Shown piece by piece: positions 1 to 8,903 of a stretch of 38,820 nt of DNA. Within the stretch, counting starts at the first letter, position 1; each line of letters begins with the position of its first letter. The stretch is from Moraxellaceae bacterium REDSEA-S32_B1 (GTDB lineage Bacteria; Pseudomonadota; Gammaproteobacteria; Pseudomonadales; Moraxellaceae). The DNA lies in contig LUOR01000031.1 of the NCBI GenBank assembly GCA_001626925.1, positions 1 through 38,820 of the forward strand, in the 5' to 3' direction. The notes below the pieces were generated by a model that saw nothing but the letters and a program-made list of their open reading frames with translations, was not told the origin of the DNA and searched no databases. Made by a program: the position numbers and the translations under genes.

Positions 1-94
1 GCTATAGTCACGTTGTGTACGTTTAACTCGTTGTTCTCGTTTATGTTCCATAAAATAAGTCTCTTAAGGTGTAAACTTATTTCAGGACGGGACA
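1..94 (-). mobile_element. IS3-family insertion sequence, orfA-side end (partial)
   Basis: The leftward strand carries an IS terminus that starts with TGTCCCGTCCTGAAATAAGT at position 94 and runs off the window. Downstream of it an ATG at 51 opens a frame of 17 residues, MEHKREQRVKRTQRDYS, rich in Lys/Arg and resembling the start of OrfA (helix-turn-helix subunit) of IS3-family transposases. The IS sits directly against the hsdM remnant at 95-217, so it appears inserted in that gene. Only one terminus is visible, so the target duplication, the second inverted repeat and the exact IS name cannot be given. Family assignment is from remembered sequence similarity; the terminal TG and the abrupt end of hsdM similarity are seen directly. 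Confidence 0.65.
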
Positions 95-217
95 TACTTA
101 AAGAATATAAAAGCCGAGGATGTAATCACGGAACTCGTCTGCGCCCATCTTGCCACGTAAGTCGTTGGCGATATTCCAAAGTTGTTTTTGTAACTGTTGT
201 AGTTGAACTTGTGTCAT
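95..217 (-). pseudogene. hsdM: hsdM 5' fragment (type I restriction-modification methyltransferase), cut by IS
   Basis: From the ATG at 217 the leftward frame encodes a 39-residue peptide containing NIANDLRGKMGADEFRDYIL, the conserved N-terminal helical region of HsdM, the methyltransferase subunit of type I restriction-modification systems. Full HsdM is about 500 residues. The frame stops at TAA just where the family continues with a GFIFYKYLS-like motif. Removing one T from the TTTT run restores G-F-I-F-F-K-Y, so a one-base frameshift precedes the IS junction at 94/95. The rest of the gene and any hsdS/hsdR partners would be beyond the left edge. This copy cannot make a working enzyme. Confidence 0.7.
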
Positions 218-389
218 TTTAAAAGATTATCCGCATTTCAATCAGCTTGTATGAATGTCTTGATTCTAAACATAAATGCATCGCATTGCATCTGCTATTC
301 GCAACTTTGACATAGGATCAAGACAGATTGTGTCGTGGTGATGAGCTCGGCTAGATTATTTACATATCTCATTTCGCTATCATGCGGAT

Positions 390-418
390 ATTGATTGTTT
401 ATCAATTCTGTTTATAAT
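390..418 (+). promoter_or_regulatory. umuDC promoter with overlapping palindromic operator
   Basis: A good sigma-70 promoter lies upstream of umuD: -35 TTGATT at 391-396, a 16-base spacer, and -10 TATAAT at 413-418. The -35 is embedded in the palindrome ATTGAT-TGTTT-ATCAAT (390-406). In Acinetobacter SOS genes are repressed by UmuDAb with DdrR at palindromic TTGAAA/TTTCAA-like sites, so this palindrome is a plausible self-operator. The promoter match is direct; the regulator is inferred. In the rest of the stretch from 218 to 471 I saw only a short ATGCA...TGCAT inverted repeat near 276. Confidence 0.55.
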
Positions 419-471
419 TTTGATTATGTAACGTATTCAAGGATCGTAATCAAAAATATCATGGTGTGCTT

Positions 472-1134
472 ATGACTCAACCTAAACCACATGACTTTGC
501 TCCATCTAACAGGGTTCAACCTAACAGTGCGCAATCTAAACAAAGCCAATTGGATGATTCTCAATCAACCAATACGCACGGTGGCAAACGTGATGGTGCT
601 GGTCGTAAGACAAAATATGATGAGCCGTCAAAAGTCATACGCATTCCTCTCTCACGAGAAGAAGACGTGAAGCGGTTTTTAGCTTTACCCAAAATTAAGA
701 TCAACAATGAAGTGAGTTCGATCATTGCACTGGAAGCGAAAACACGGCTTGAAATACCAGTAGCAATGCAAAAGGTAGCTGCGGGTTTTCCATCGCCTGC
801 ACAAGACTATATTGATAAAACCATCGACTTAAATGAGTACCTGATTAAAAATCCAGTAGCGACCTTTATTATCGAGGTGGAATCCTTATCATTGCTGAAT
901 GCTGGCATTGATCTTAACGATAAAGTCATTGTTGATCGAAGCCTGACACCAAAGCACGATGATATTGTACTTGTGTTGATTGACAACGATTTCACGCTAA
1001 AACGCTTGGTCATGAAAGGCAGTGAAATTTGGCTCGCTGCGGATAATCCTGATTATCCTGACATTCATTTTAAAGAAGGTCAGACCGCAACGCTGTGGGG
1101 TGTGGTGACTTCTGTAATTAAGAAGTTTAGATGA
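472..1134 (+). CDS. umuD: UmuD-like S24 autopeptidase / SOS regulator, 220 aa, long N-terminus
   Basis: UmuD-family protein that self-cleaves on RecA-ssDNA filaments and then supports polymerase V; the Acinetobacter long form (UmuDAb) also represses SOS genes. The first 100 residues contain [20 protein letters not shown], a basic segment typical of the Acinetobacter form. The cleavage site is A104-G105, followed by [10 protein letters not shown]. Catalytic Ser140 and Lys177 (in FTLKRL) have the same spacing to each other (37) and to the cleavage glycine (35) as Ser60, Lys97 and Gly25 of E. coli UmuD. Oddly, the usual GDSM around the serine reads SLSL. The ATG at 472 is preferred over an upstream in-frame GTG at 466. 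The stop overlaps the umuC start (ATGA), so the two are translationally coupled. The gene lies in mobile-looking DNA and is probably not the chromosomal copy. Confidence 0.88.
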   Translation: MTQPKPHDFAPSNRVQPNSAQSKQSQLDDSQSTNTHGGKRDGAGRKTKYDEPSKVIRIPLSREEDVKRFLALPKIKINNEVSSIIALEAKTRLEIPVAMQKVAAGFPSPAQDYIDKTIDLNEYLIKNPVATFIIEVESLSLLNAGIDLNDKVIVDRSLTPKHDDIVLVLIDNDFTLKRLVMKGSEIWLAADNPDYPDIHFKEGQTATLWGVVTSVIKKFR

Positions 1135-2423
1135 TGAAGCGTGATCGTATTTTTGCACTGATCGACATTAACAATTGCTATGTCAGTTGCGAACGTGTAT
1201 TCGATCCAAAGCTCAACGACCGCCCTGTAATCGTGTTGAGTAATAACGATGGTTGTGCGGTTGCTCGAAGTAATGAAGCAAAGGCGCTAGGTATCAAAAT
1301 GGGTGTACCACTGTTTCAGATCAAAGACGTGGTACAACAACATGATGTCAAAGTCCTCTCCAGCAACTATGCACTGTATGCGGAAATGTCAAAACGCTTT
1401 CATTCGATACTCGCAAGCTATGTTGCGCCGAATGATCAAGAAATTTATTCAATTGATGAATGTTTCCTAGACTTAACACAGTACACCAAGCTACATGATG
1501 TGAGTGATTATGCTTTTGACATGAAAAATAAAATCCTTAAGTGGATTGGCTTGCCTGTTAGTGTTGGCATAGGCTCATCGAAAACTGAAGCCAAACTTGC
1601 AAACCACATCGCCAAAAAGAATGATTGTTTTCATGGAGTATGTAATTTATTAGAACTTGACCCACTGATTAAAGAACAAATGTTTGCAGAAATTGAGGTT
1701 GGTGAAGTTTGGGGCGTTGGTCGGCAACAAAATAAAAAGCTGAATGCGATGGGGATTTATTCAGTTTTGGATTTGGCACTTACCAGCCCTCAACATATTC
1801 AAAATAACTTTTCAGTGGTACTTAAACGTACCGTGATGGAATTAAACGGTATTTCCTGCATTGAATTAGAATATGCACCACCACCAAAAAAAGAAATCGT
1901 CGCCAGTCGATCCTTTGGCAATAGAATCACTGAACTTGATCATCTCAAAGAAGCCATGTGCCGATATGTGCAAGATGCGATCAGACGCTTGAGGGAGCAA
2001 GGCGCTGTGTGTGGCTGTATCATTGCATTTGTACAATCAAATCCATTTGATGCAAATCAGCCTTACTACGGAAAGTCAGCGTCATATCAGTTTTCAGAGC
2101 CAACCGATGTTGTCACGGTATTAGTCAATACTGCGATGAAGCTACTTGAGCAAATTTATAAAGAAGGTGTGACCTATAAAAAATGTGGTGTGCATCTCTC
2201 CGCATTATCGTCGAAATCCAATATGACTTTTGATCTGCTCAGTGACCATAGTCAACATGAGAAAAACGAAAATCTCATGCAAGCCTTTGAAGCGATTCAA
2301 GCCAAATACGGCAAATCTAAAATTGCATTGAGTGGTTGTTATCTACCAAATCGTGCTTGGAGTATGAGCCGAGATCGTTTGACGCAGAATTATTTCAGTT
2401 TGAATGGGTTGCTAAAAATTTAA
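1131..2423 (+). CDS. umuC: UmuC-like Y-family DNA polymerase V catalytic subunit, 430 aa
   Basis: Error-prone translesion polymerase subunit working with cleaved UmuD. Palm-domain metal ligands are visible: Asp12 in [13 protein letters not shown] and Asp109-Glu110 in [10 protein letters not shown]. The helix-hairpin-helix/thumb region contains [20 protein letters not shown] (about 143-162) and a [10 protein letters not shown] motif near 202. The C-terminal half matches the UmuC-specific little finger and the DUF4113-like tail, ending in [10 protein letters not shown]. The length is normal for UmuC (about 420-430). The start is ATG 1131, overlapping the umuD stop; a second ATG follows at 1134. 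It is in one operon with umuD and so is expected to be SOS-induced. Confidence 0.93.
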   Translation: MMKRDRIFALIDINNCYVSCERVFDPKLNDRPVIVLSNNDGCAVARSNEAKALGIKMGVPLFQIKDVVQQHDVKVLSSNYALYAEMSKRFHSILASYVAPNDQEIYSIDECFLDLTQYTKLHDVSDYAFDMKNKILKWIGLPVSVGIGSSKTEAKLANHIAKKNDCFHGVCNLLELDPLIKEQMFAEIEVGEVWGVGRQQNKKLNAMGIYSVLDLALTSPQHIQNNFSVVLKRTVMELNGISCIELEYAPPPKKEIVASRSFGNRITELDHLKEAMCRYVQDAIRRLREQGAVCGCIIAFVQSNPFDANQPYYGKSASYQFSEPTDVVTVLVNTAMKLLEQIYKEGVTYKKCGVHLSALSSKSNMTFDLLSDHSQHEKNENLMQAFEAIQAKYGKSKIALSGCYLPNRAWSMSRDRLTQNYFSLNGLLKI

Positions 2424-2518
2424 AGCTTGAGAATCTTTCTTAAATACAAACTAGCATTTAGGTTTACTTTTGATAGGTTATTCAGTATTCTCAATCTGCA
2501 ATTAGATTAGATCAAATT

Positions 2519-2968
2519 ATGGCTCATTCTAAGTTTCTACGACTTATTATTGTATTCTTCCTGTTTTTGTTTGCATTAACAACTACGGGTATTTACTCAT
2601 GGGCACCAGTTATTGCTAAAAATATAGACCATCAACATCAATTAAGCATTTCAGCACAATCTGAAAATTTGAGTCTATGGTCGTTAGAACATCATGAACA
2701 CGATGATAAAGTCGCTGTAGATGATAATAAAGTTCATCATTGGACAAGCTATGATGAACCTCCATATCACCATTCAGTAAAACCAGTTCACGCCGATGAT
2801 GACTTAGCTTTAGACCCCGTGTTTCTTCTTAGTTTTATTACGGCATTTATTTTTCTATTCCTAAAGTTATCTGAACAACAGATTCGAGTATTTGACTTTA
2901 GGAAACGAATATTTCTCTTACGCAATTCTTATACCTACTCCAAAAATCTTATCGTCCTAAGAAATTGA
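2519..2968 (+). CDS. small His-rich membrane protein upstream of czcCBA, 149 aa
   Basis: I do not recognise a named family. An N-terminal hydrophobic segment (about residues 8-30) acts as signal or anchor. It is followed by a region of about 70 residues rich in His and Asp (HQHQ, HHEHDD, HHW, YHHS, HADDD) that would face the periplasm, then a second hydrophobic segment (about 101-121) and a basic cytoplasmic tail. Histidine clusters plus the position before czcC suggest metal binding or sensing, like the small CzcI-type proteins encoded in front of czcCBA in other bacteria; that is inference. The layout (hydrophobic, His-rich, hydrophobic, basic tail) is repeated by the small protein at 8904-9221 on the other side of czcA. 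ATG 2519 is the only sensible start. Confidence 0.75.
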   Translation: MAHSKFLRLIIVFFLFLFALTTTGIYSWAPVIAKNIDHQHQLSISAQSENLSLWSLEHHEHDDKVAVDDNKVHHWTSYDEPPYHHSVKPVHADDDLALDPVFLLSFITAFIFLFLKLSEQQIRVFDFRKRIFLLRNSYTYSKNLIVLRN

Positions 2969-2973
2969 TTTTT

Positions 2974-3008
2974 CTATACAAAAAATAATCTTTCATTTTT
3001 TTGTATAG
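2974..3008 (+). promoter_or_regulatory. hairpin in czcC leader, next to its start
   Basis: Perfect 12-bp inverted repeat: CTATACAAAAAA at 2974-2985 and TTTTTTGTATAG at 2997-3008 with an 11-base loop. It lies between the small His-rich gene (stop at 2968) and the czcC ATG at 3017, so the right arm ends inside the AGG that would serve as the czcC ribosome-binding site (3007-3009). It could be an intrinsic terminator/attenuator (the right arm begins with six T) or an RNA switch limiting czcC translation, or a DNA operator. The repeat is seen directly; the role is inferred. Confidence 0.55.
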
Positions 3009-3016
3009 GTATAGTC

Positions 3017-4216
3017 ATGTCTAAAATTTATCAGATATTTCTTACCTGTGGTTTGGTAGTCATGGCAACATTAGTTTTTGCAGAGCAAAATTATGCCCAA
3101 CTACAACAACAGGTATTCGCAAACGATGCAATTCTCAAAAGTTTGCAACAATCACAGTCAGCGTATGCTGTTAATCAGCAATACGCTGGGCGATTAAATA
3201 ATCCTACTTTCAATCTTGAGCTAGATAATTTAGGTAATTCAGACCTTCAAGAGCTCGATGGTCCTTCGACCATGATTGGGCTCTCTCAAGATATTCCCCT
3301 GAATAATAAGCTAAAGTTGCGCAAACAATTGGCTGGAATTCAGGGCAACAATAACCAGTTCGAGATTGTAAAACGTCAGGCAGAACTTAAAGCTGAATTA
3401 AGAGCTTGCCTGTCAAATTGGTATGTTGCAACACAACGTGCGGAAATCTTTTCAACTGAAAGCAAATTGTATAAACGGCAAGTCAATATACTCACTGAAA
3501 AGTTAAAGTACGGACGCGTAATTCCCTCTGATCTACAATTAAGTTCAGCCTTATCCGCAGAATCAGCTTTACGTCATCAAAATGAGCTAAAGAAGATTCA
3601 ATATCAAAAAAATCTTTGTGCTAAATATCTTCCTAATTTGCCCAACCAAGCAATTGACGTGCCTTTAGATTTTAAGTTTGCTAATCGTGTGAGTTTATTG
3701 GAACAAGAAAATGTTCTCAAAACTCAGTTAGCAAAAACTCAGCTTGAATTGGCAAAAAAAGAAGCTGTACCCGACATTACTGTTGGCGTAGGTGTCCGAA
3801 ATTATCAAGAAACCAATGACAAGGTATTTTTAGTTTCAACCTCAATTCCACTTCCTGTATTCAATCGAAATAAAGGAAATATTGCTATAGCTCAAGCGAC
3901 TGAAGCCAATGCTGAAACTCAATCTGCATGGGCAAATCGCAACGCTCAAATTGAGCTAGAAAATAAGTCGATTGAAATTTCAAATCTCATTGATGCAATC
4001 AAACAATATGACAGCACGGTATTACCTGCTGTAGATGAGCATTTGCGAATTGCCGAACTAGGCTATCAGGCAGGAAAAATTTCTTTGTTGGAATTTAATA
4101 GCACTAAGCAAATTTGGTTGGAAAAACATCTTGGTCGCTTTGATTTGTGGTTGGCATTGCAAAATCAGATTGCAGCGCTTGAAAAAAACTATGTCTCTCA
4201 CTTAGACCAAGATTAA
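3017..4216 (+). CDS. czcC: CzcC-like outer membrane factor (TolC family), 399 aa
   Basis: Outer-membrane channel of a tripartite heavy-metal efflux system. A signal peptide ends near residue 22 (LVVMATLVFA, then EQNYAQ). Two TolC-type repeats follow, with long helical stretches and the typical NNPTFNLELDNLG and GLSQDIPLNNKLKLRK near the first repeat and VSTSIPLPVFNRNKGNIAIA in the second. The length of about 400 fits CzcC. It is followed at 10 bases by czcB. Family members pass Co, Zn or Cd ions from the inner-membrane pump to the outside; the metal is not fixed by this protein. The start is preceded by a hairpin at 2974-3008 that could restrict its translation. Confidence 0.88.
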   Translation: MSKIYQIFLTCGLVVMATLVFAEQNYAQLQQQVFANDAILKSLQQSQSAYAVNQQYAGRLNNPTFNLELDNLGNSDLQELDGPSTMIGLSQDIPLNNKLKLRKQLAGIQGNNNQFEIVKRQAELKAELRACLSNWYVATQRAEIFSTESKLYKRQVNILTEKLKYGRVIPSDLQLSSALSAESALRHQNELKKIQYQKNLCAKYLPNLPNQAIDVPLDFKFANRVSLLEQENVLKTQLAKTQLELAKKEAVPDITVGVGVRNYQETNDKVFLVSTSIPLPVFNRNKGNIAIAQATEANAETQSAWANRNAQIELENKSIEISNLIDAIKQYDSTVLPAVDEHLRIAELGYQAGKISLLEFNSTKQIWLEKHLGRFDLWLALQNQIAALEKNYVSHLDQD

Positions 4217-4226
4217 GGATAAGGCT

Positions 4227-5705
4227 ATGAATAAATCTAAAAACACATTGATTGCTTCAGGTGTGATCGCTTTACTTATCGTGCTATGTGCTGTTGCTTG
4301 GTATAAAACAGGCAATACATCTCAGTCGGCAACTGGGCACGGCGAAACAAGCGAAGCAAAAGTGACTGTAGCAGGCGACGAAAAAGGTCCTCATGGGGGA
4401 CGCTTATACCGTGACGGTGATTTCTCGGTCGAGGTCAAGATTTTTGAAGAAGGTGTAGAACCGCATTTACGTGTCTATGGTTATCACAAAGATAAACCAC
4501 TCAAACCGAATGAAATCAATGCCAATATTTATATCAAACGCTTGGATGCAGAGCAAAACATTACATTTACTCCCGAAAGTGACTATTTGATTGGTAATGA
4601 AATTGTCTATGAACCACATTCATTTGTGATGAAAATTAATATTGATTATCAAGGTAAAAAGTATCGTTGGCAGTGGGACACTAAAGAAGGTCGTGTGACC
4701 ATGCTGGATAGTAGTATCCAAAGTAGTGGTTTAGAACTCTTGAAAGTTGAACCAATGATCTTTGAAAACTCACTTGAGCTTAAAGGTGAACTCAAATTCC
4801 CAGATAATTTTGAAAGTTTTATCACGCCAAAAGCCAGCGGAACACTGACTAAAACCTATCGCACGATAGGTGATAAAGTGAGTCAAGGTGATTTATTAGC
4901 CACCGTACAAAGCCAAGACTTAATTCGTTTAAATGCGGAGCGTACCATTGCTCATGATACCTTACGATTTACACGTCAAAAAATGGAGCAAGAACGCGCC
5001 CTATTTCAAAAACGAGTTTCTCCTGAAATCGACTATATCAATGCCAAACGTGAGTATGAAGAAGCGCAAACTCGTGCCAATGAATTGAATAGTCTCATTC
5101 GCTCTTATGGTGGATCGGGTAATAGCGTTATTGAAGTTAGAGCTGCAATGTCTGGTACTGTCTTGGAAGTACTTGGTGCAGTAGGTGCTAATGTAACATC
5201 TTCAACACCTTTGTTTAAAATTGCCAATACTTCTCAATTGTTTGCCGTAGTTAACATCCCTGCGGACAAACTTGATGCCATTAATTCAAATGCGAAAGTC
5301 ACTATAAAGACTCAAATGCCTGCCAATACATTAGAGGCATTGGGTCGGATTAAATACATCAGTGATGTGATTGATCCTAAAACACGTACCGCTCAAGCCT
5401 TTATTGAAATCCCGAATAAATTTAACTGGCGTTCAGGTCAGTTGATCACTGCACAGATTTTTGAAAACCAAAACACCAAGCCGATGGTGGTACGTGAAGA
5501 CGCTTTGCAAAACTTCCGTGATTGGGATGTGGTATTTATCCGTGTTGGGAATGACTTTGAAGCACGTCCTTTAGAGTTGGGTGATAAATATAATGGCTTT
5601 GTTGAGGTGAAATCTGGGTTAAAAACTGGTCAGATTTATGCAGCAGGTAATTCTTATCTATTAAAAGCAGAGCTAGGTAAATCTGGCGCTACTCATGACC
5701 ACTAA
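4227..5705 (+). CDS. czcB: CzcB-like periplasmic adaptor (membrane fusion protein), 492 aa
   Basis: Adaptor linking CzcA to CzcC. An N-terminal membrane anchor spans about residues 8-26 (IASGVIALLIVLCAVAW). Next come a CzcB-type N-terminal domain with GPHGGRLYRDGDFSVEVKIF, then lipoyl/barrel-sandwich halves (GTLTKTYRTIGDKVSQGDLL and VEVRAAMSGTVLEVLGAVG), an alpha-helical hairpin between them, and a beta-barrel with FAVVNIPADKLDAI. His residues near the ends (GHGE, ATHDH) fit metal handling. A strong AAGGATAAGG ribosome-binding site precedes the ATG. It is in one transcription unit with czcC and czcA, with gaps of 10 and 12 bases. Confidence 0.92.
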   Translation: MNKSKNTLIASGVIALLIVLCAVAWYKTGNTSQSATGHGETSEAKVTVAGDEKGPHGGRLYRDGDFSVEVKIFEEGVEPHLRVYGYHKDKPLKPNEINANIYIKRLDAEQNITFTPESDYLIGNEIVYEPHSFVMKINIDYQGKKYRWQWDTKEGRVTMLDSSIQSSGLELLKVEPMIFENSLELKGELKFPDNFESFITPKASGTLTKTYRTIGDKVSQGDLLATVQSQDLIRLNAERTIAHDTLRFTRQKMEQERALFQKRVSPEIDYINAKREYEEAQTRANELNSLIRSYGGSGNSVIEVRAAMSGTVLEVLGAVGANVTSSTPLFKIANTSQLFAVVNIPADKLDAINSNAKVTIKTQMPANTLEALGRIKYISDVIDPKTRTAQAFIEIPNKFNWRSGQLITAQIFENQNTKPMVVREDALQNFRDWDVVFIRVGNDFEARPLELGDKYNGFVEVKSGLKTGQIYAAGNSYLLKAELGKSGATHDH

Positions 5706-5717
5706 GGAGTAGTTGCT

Positions 5718-8700
5718 ATGTTTGACCAAATTGTAAAACTTTCGATCAAGAATCGTTGGCTTGTACTCATTGTGTTCCTCTTTGTCGGTGCATTGGGTGT
5801 TTATAACTATTTTAAACTGCCGATTGATGCAGTCCCTGACATTACCAATGTACAGGTTCAAATCAATAGCGAAGCACAAGGCTTATCTCCTGTGGAGATG
5901 GAGTCACAAGTCACTTACCCCATTGAAACGGCATTAGCAGGTGTTCCAAATCTCGAATACACACGCTCTGTATCGAGATATGGTTTATCTCAGGTCACAG
6001 CAATCTTTAAGGAAGGAACTGACATTTATTTTGCCCGCCAAATTGTCAATGAAAAGTTACAAGGTGTGACACCAACACTGCCCAATGGCATATCGACTTC
6101 TATGGGACCTGTATCGACAGGACTCGGGGAAATCTTTATGTACACGGTTGAGAATGCAGAAAACAACCCGAATCCGTTATCGCCAACCGAGTTAAGAACA
6201 CTGCAAGACTGGATAATTAAACCGCAACTTCGCAATGTCGAAGGTGTCAATGAAATCAACACCATTGGCGGATATTTAAAGCAGTTCGTGGTACAGCCCG
6301 ATTATGTTTATTTGCGTAGTATTGGTTTAGATCAAAAGGATGTTTTAGAGGCTATTTCAAAAAATAGCATGAATAAAGGCTCAGGTTATATCGAGAAAAA
6401 TGGTGAACAATATTTAATTCGCTCCGATTCTCAGATTAACTCGATTGAGCAAATTCAAAACATCCCAATCACAACCAGTAATGGTTATATTCTTCGCTTA
6501 AAAGATGTTGCCAAAATCTCGATTGGTCATGAGCTACGTACAGGTGCAGCAACCAAAGACGGTCAAGAGATTGTACTCGGTACTGCATTTATGCTGATCG
6601 GTGAGAACTCTCGCAATGTTGCTCATGCAGTAGATCAAAAGTTATTGGAGGTTCAAAAATCTTTACCTGAAGGTGTAGAAGCAAAAGCGGTTTATAACCG
6701 TACTACACTGGTCGATGCAACGATTCAAACCGTGAAGAAGAATCTTCTTGAAGGTGCGATTCTGGTTATTGTTGTATTGTTCTTATTTCTCGGACATTTT
6801 CGTGCTGCGTTGATCACAGCAATGGTCATTCCATTATCCATGTTGATGACCATTACTGGCATGGTGAATCAGAAAATTAGTGCCAATCTCATGAGTTTGG
6901 GTGCATTGGACTTCGGAATCATTGTCGATGGTGCTGTCGTAATTGTCGAAGCCTCTCTAGCCAAACTTGCTCTCAAGCAAAAAGAGTTAGGACGAATACT
7001 GACTCGACGGGAACGCTTTGCTACGGTATTTGATGCAACCAAAGAGTCTCGAAAAGCTATTCTATATGGTCAACTGATCATTATCTTGGTCTATCTACCA
7101 GTGATGACGCTGACAGGTGTTGAAGGCAAAATGTTTACACCGATGGCTGCGACGGTAGTCATGGCGTTGATTGCTGCAATGATTCTGTCGATTACTTTTG
7201 TCCCTGCAATGGTGGCTTTGGTCACTACAGGTAAGGTAAAAGATGAAGAGTCAAAAATTGTACATTCAATCAAAAATATCTATCAACCAATCCTAGAGTG
7301 GTCTTTGGGACATCGCTATTTATTGATTGCTTTTGTTGCGATTTTCTTTGTGTTTAGTGCAAGTCTTTCCACGCGATTAGGCTCTGAGTTTATTCCGTCA
7401 TTGGATGAGGGCGATGTTGCACTACATGCATTGCGTATCCCAGGCACATCACTGACTCAAGCCATAGAAATGCAATATGCACTTGAGAAAGAGATTAAGA
7501 AAATTCCTGAAGTTGAAACCATTTTTGCAAAAGTGGGGACGGCGGAAATTGCCACCGATCCTGTACCACCAAATGTTGCTGACAACTTTGTCATCTTGAA
7601 GCCTCGTAGTGAATGGTCGAATCCAGATAAGGAAAAATCGGCTGTGGTTGCCGATATTGAACGAGTCGCTAAAGGTGTATATGGCAATAACTATGAATTC
7701 ACTCAGCCAATTCAAATGCGTTTTAACGAACTGATTTCGGGTGTTCGTACAGATGTTGCCGTAAAGATTTATGGTGATGATCTAGAGCAATTGCTTGAAC
7801 TTGGTAATGGTGTCGCAGACGTTTTAGAAGGTGTAAATGGTACGGCTGATTTAAAAGTTGAACAGATGTCAGGCTTGCCGATGGTTTCTGTTGAACTGAA
7901 AAAAGACATGATTGCCAACTATGGACTGGATGCAGAAGATGTTCAAGACCAAGTATCCAGTCTGATTACAGGTCAAACCGCAGGGAAAGTGTTTGAAGGT
8001 GATCGTAAGTTCGATATCGTGGTTCGCATGGATCAAAACTCGGTCACTGACTTAGAAAAGCTTTATCAAGTCCCTGTGAATCTTCCTGATGGTTCAAGTG
8101 TGCTTTTATCTGAACTGATTGAACTCAAAAATGTTCAAGGACCAAATCAGATTTCTCGTGAAAATGGCAAACGACGCATTGTGATTACCGCCAATGTGCG
8201 TGGAACAGATATTGGCAGTTACATAAAAGAGGCTCAAACCAAGCTCAATGCAGATTTTCAATTACCTGAAGGCTATTGGTTGACGTGGGGCGGTACATTT
8301 GAGCAAATCGAATCTGCAACAAATCGCCTAATGATCGTTGTTCCAGTTGCTTTGCTATTAATTTTCACCATGATCTACATGGCATTAGGCAATCTGCGAA
8401 ACAGTGTTCTGGTCTTCACAGGCGTACCTTTCGCACTAACTGGTGGTGTCATTGCACTGGCACTGCGAGACATTCCATTTTCAATCTCTGCGGCTGTGGG
8501 GTTTATTGCGCTGTCTGGTGTTGCTGTATTAAATGGGCTGGTGCTGGTCACTGCCATTCAACGGCTTCAAGCGCAAGGTGAAAAGCTCATTGATGCGGTC
8601 AAACATGGTGCTTTAGAACGATTAAGACCTGTACTCATTACCGCTTTGGTTGCTTCTTTAGGCTTTATCCCAATGGCGTTAAATGTGGGTATTGGCTCTG

Positions 8701-8849
8701 AGGTTCAGCGTCCGATTGCAACTGTGGTGATCGGAGGGATTATCTCTTCGACATTATTGACGCTGATTATTCTACCTACGCTGTATGTTTGGTTTAATCA
8801 AAAAATCAAGCCAAAAGATGCAGACCATTTCTCTGAGCAACAGATCTAG
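5718..8849 (+). CDS. czcA: CzcA-like RND heavy-metal/proton antiporter, 1043 aa
   Basis: Inner-membrane proton-driven pump of the HME-RND family. It has 12 membrane helices with two large periplasmic loops, and its length is normal for CzcA (about 1040-1060). The proton-relay/metal signature in helix 4 is intact: D398-F-G-I-I-V-D404-G-A-V-V-I-V-E411, the same Asp-Asp-Glu spacing as in the Zn/Co/Cd type pumps. The start has the usual amphipathic leader and a first helix ending before NYFKLPIDAVPDITNVQVQI, and the porter loop contains SEFIPSLDEGD. A ribosome-binding site AAGGAG lies upstream. Expected substrates are Co, Zn and Cd. No adjacent czcRS two-component system is seen, so regulation is unknown. 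Confidence 0.95.
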   Translation: MFDQIVKLSIKNRWLVLIVFLFVGALGVYNYFKLPIDAVPDITNVQVQINSEAQGLSPVEMESQVTYPIETALAGVPNLEYTRSVSRYGLSQVTAIFKEGTDIYFARQIVNEKLQGVTPTLPNGISTSMGPVSTGLGEIFMYTVENAENNPNPLSPTELRTLQDWIIKPQLRNVEGVNEINTIGGYLKQFVVQPDYVYLRSIGLDQKDVLEAISKNSMNKGSGYIEKNGEQYLIRSDSQINSIEQIQNIPITTSNGYILRLKDVAKISIGHELRTGAATKDGQEIVLGTAFMLIGENSRNVAHAVDQKLLEVQKSLPEGVEAKAVYNRTTLVDATIQTVKKNLLEGAILVIVVLFLFLGHFRAALITAMVIPLSMLMTITGMVNQKISANLMSLGALDFGIIVDGAVVIVEASLAKLALKQKELGRILTRRERFATVFDATKESRKAILYGQLIIILVYLPVMTLTGVEGKMFTPMAATVVMALIAAMILSITFVPAMVALVTTGKVKDEESKIVHSIKNIYQPILEWSLGHRYLLIAFVAIFFVFSASLSTRLGSEFIPSLDEGDVALHALRIPGTSLTQAIEMQYALEKEIKKIPEVETIFAKVGTAEIATDPVPPNVADNFVILKPRSEWSNPDKEKSAVVADIERVAKGVYGNNYEFTQPIQMRFNELISGVRTDVAVKIYGDDLEQLLELGNGVADVLEGVNGTADLKVEQMSGLPMVSVELKKDMIANYGLDAEDVQDQVSSLITGQTAGKVFEGDRKFDIVVRMDQNSVTDLEKLYQVPVNLPDGSSVLLSELIELKNVQGPNQISRENGKRRIVITANVRGTDIGSYIKEAQTKLNADFQLPEGYWLTWGGTFEQIESATNRLMIVVPVALLLIFTMIYMALGNLRNSVLVFTGVPFALTGGVIALALRDIPFSISAAVGFIALSGVAVLNGLVLVTAIQRLQAQGEKLIDAVKHGALERLRPVLITALVASLGFIPMALNVGIGSEVQRPIATVVIGGIISSTLLTLIILPTLYVWFNQKIKPKDADHFSEQQI

Positions 8850-8903
8850 GGATGTTATGGGATGATCGGTATAGTGCAAGATAAGACAGTTAAAGGAGTA
8901 ATG

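Noticed and set aside
7449..7715. Two leftward frames inside czcA
   Set aside because: Shadows of a strongly supported czcA frame, without starts or similarity.
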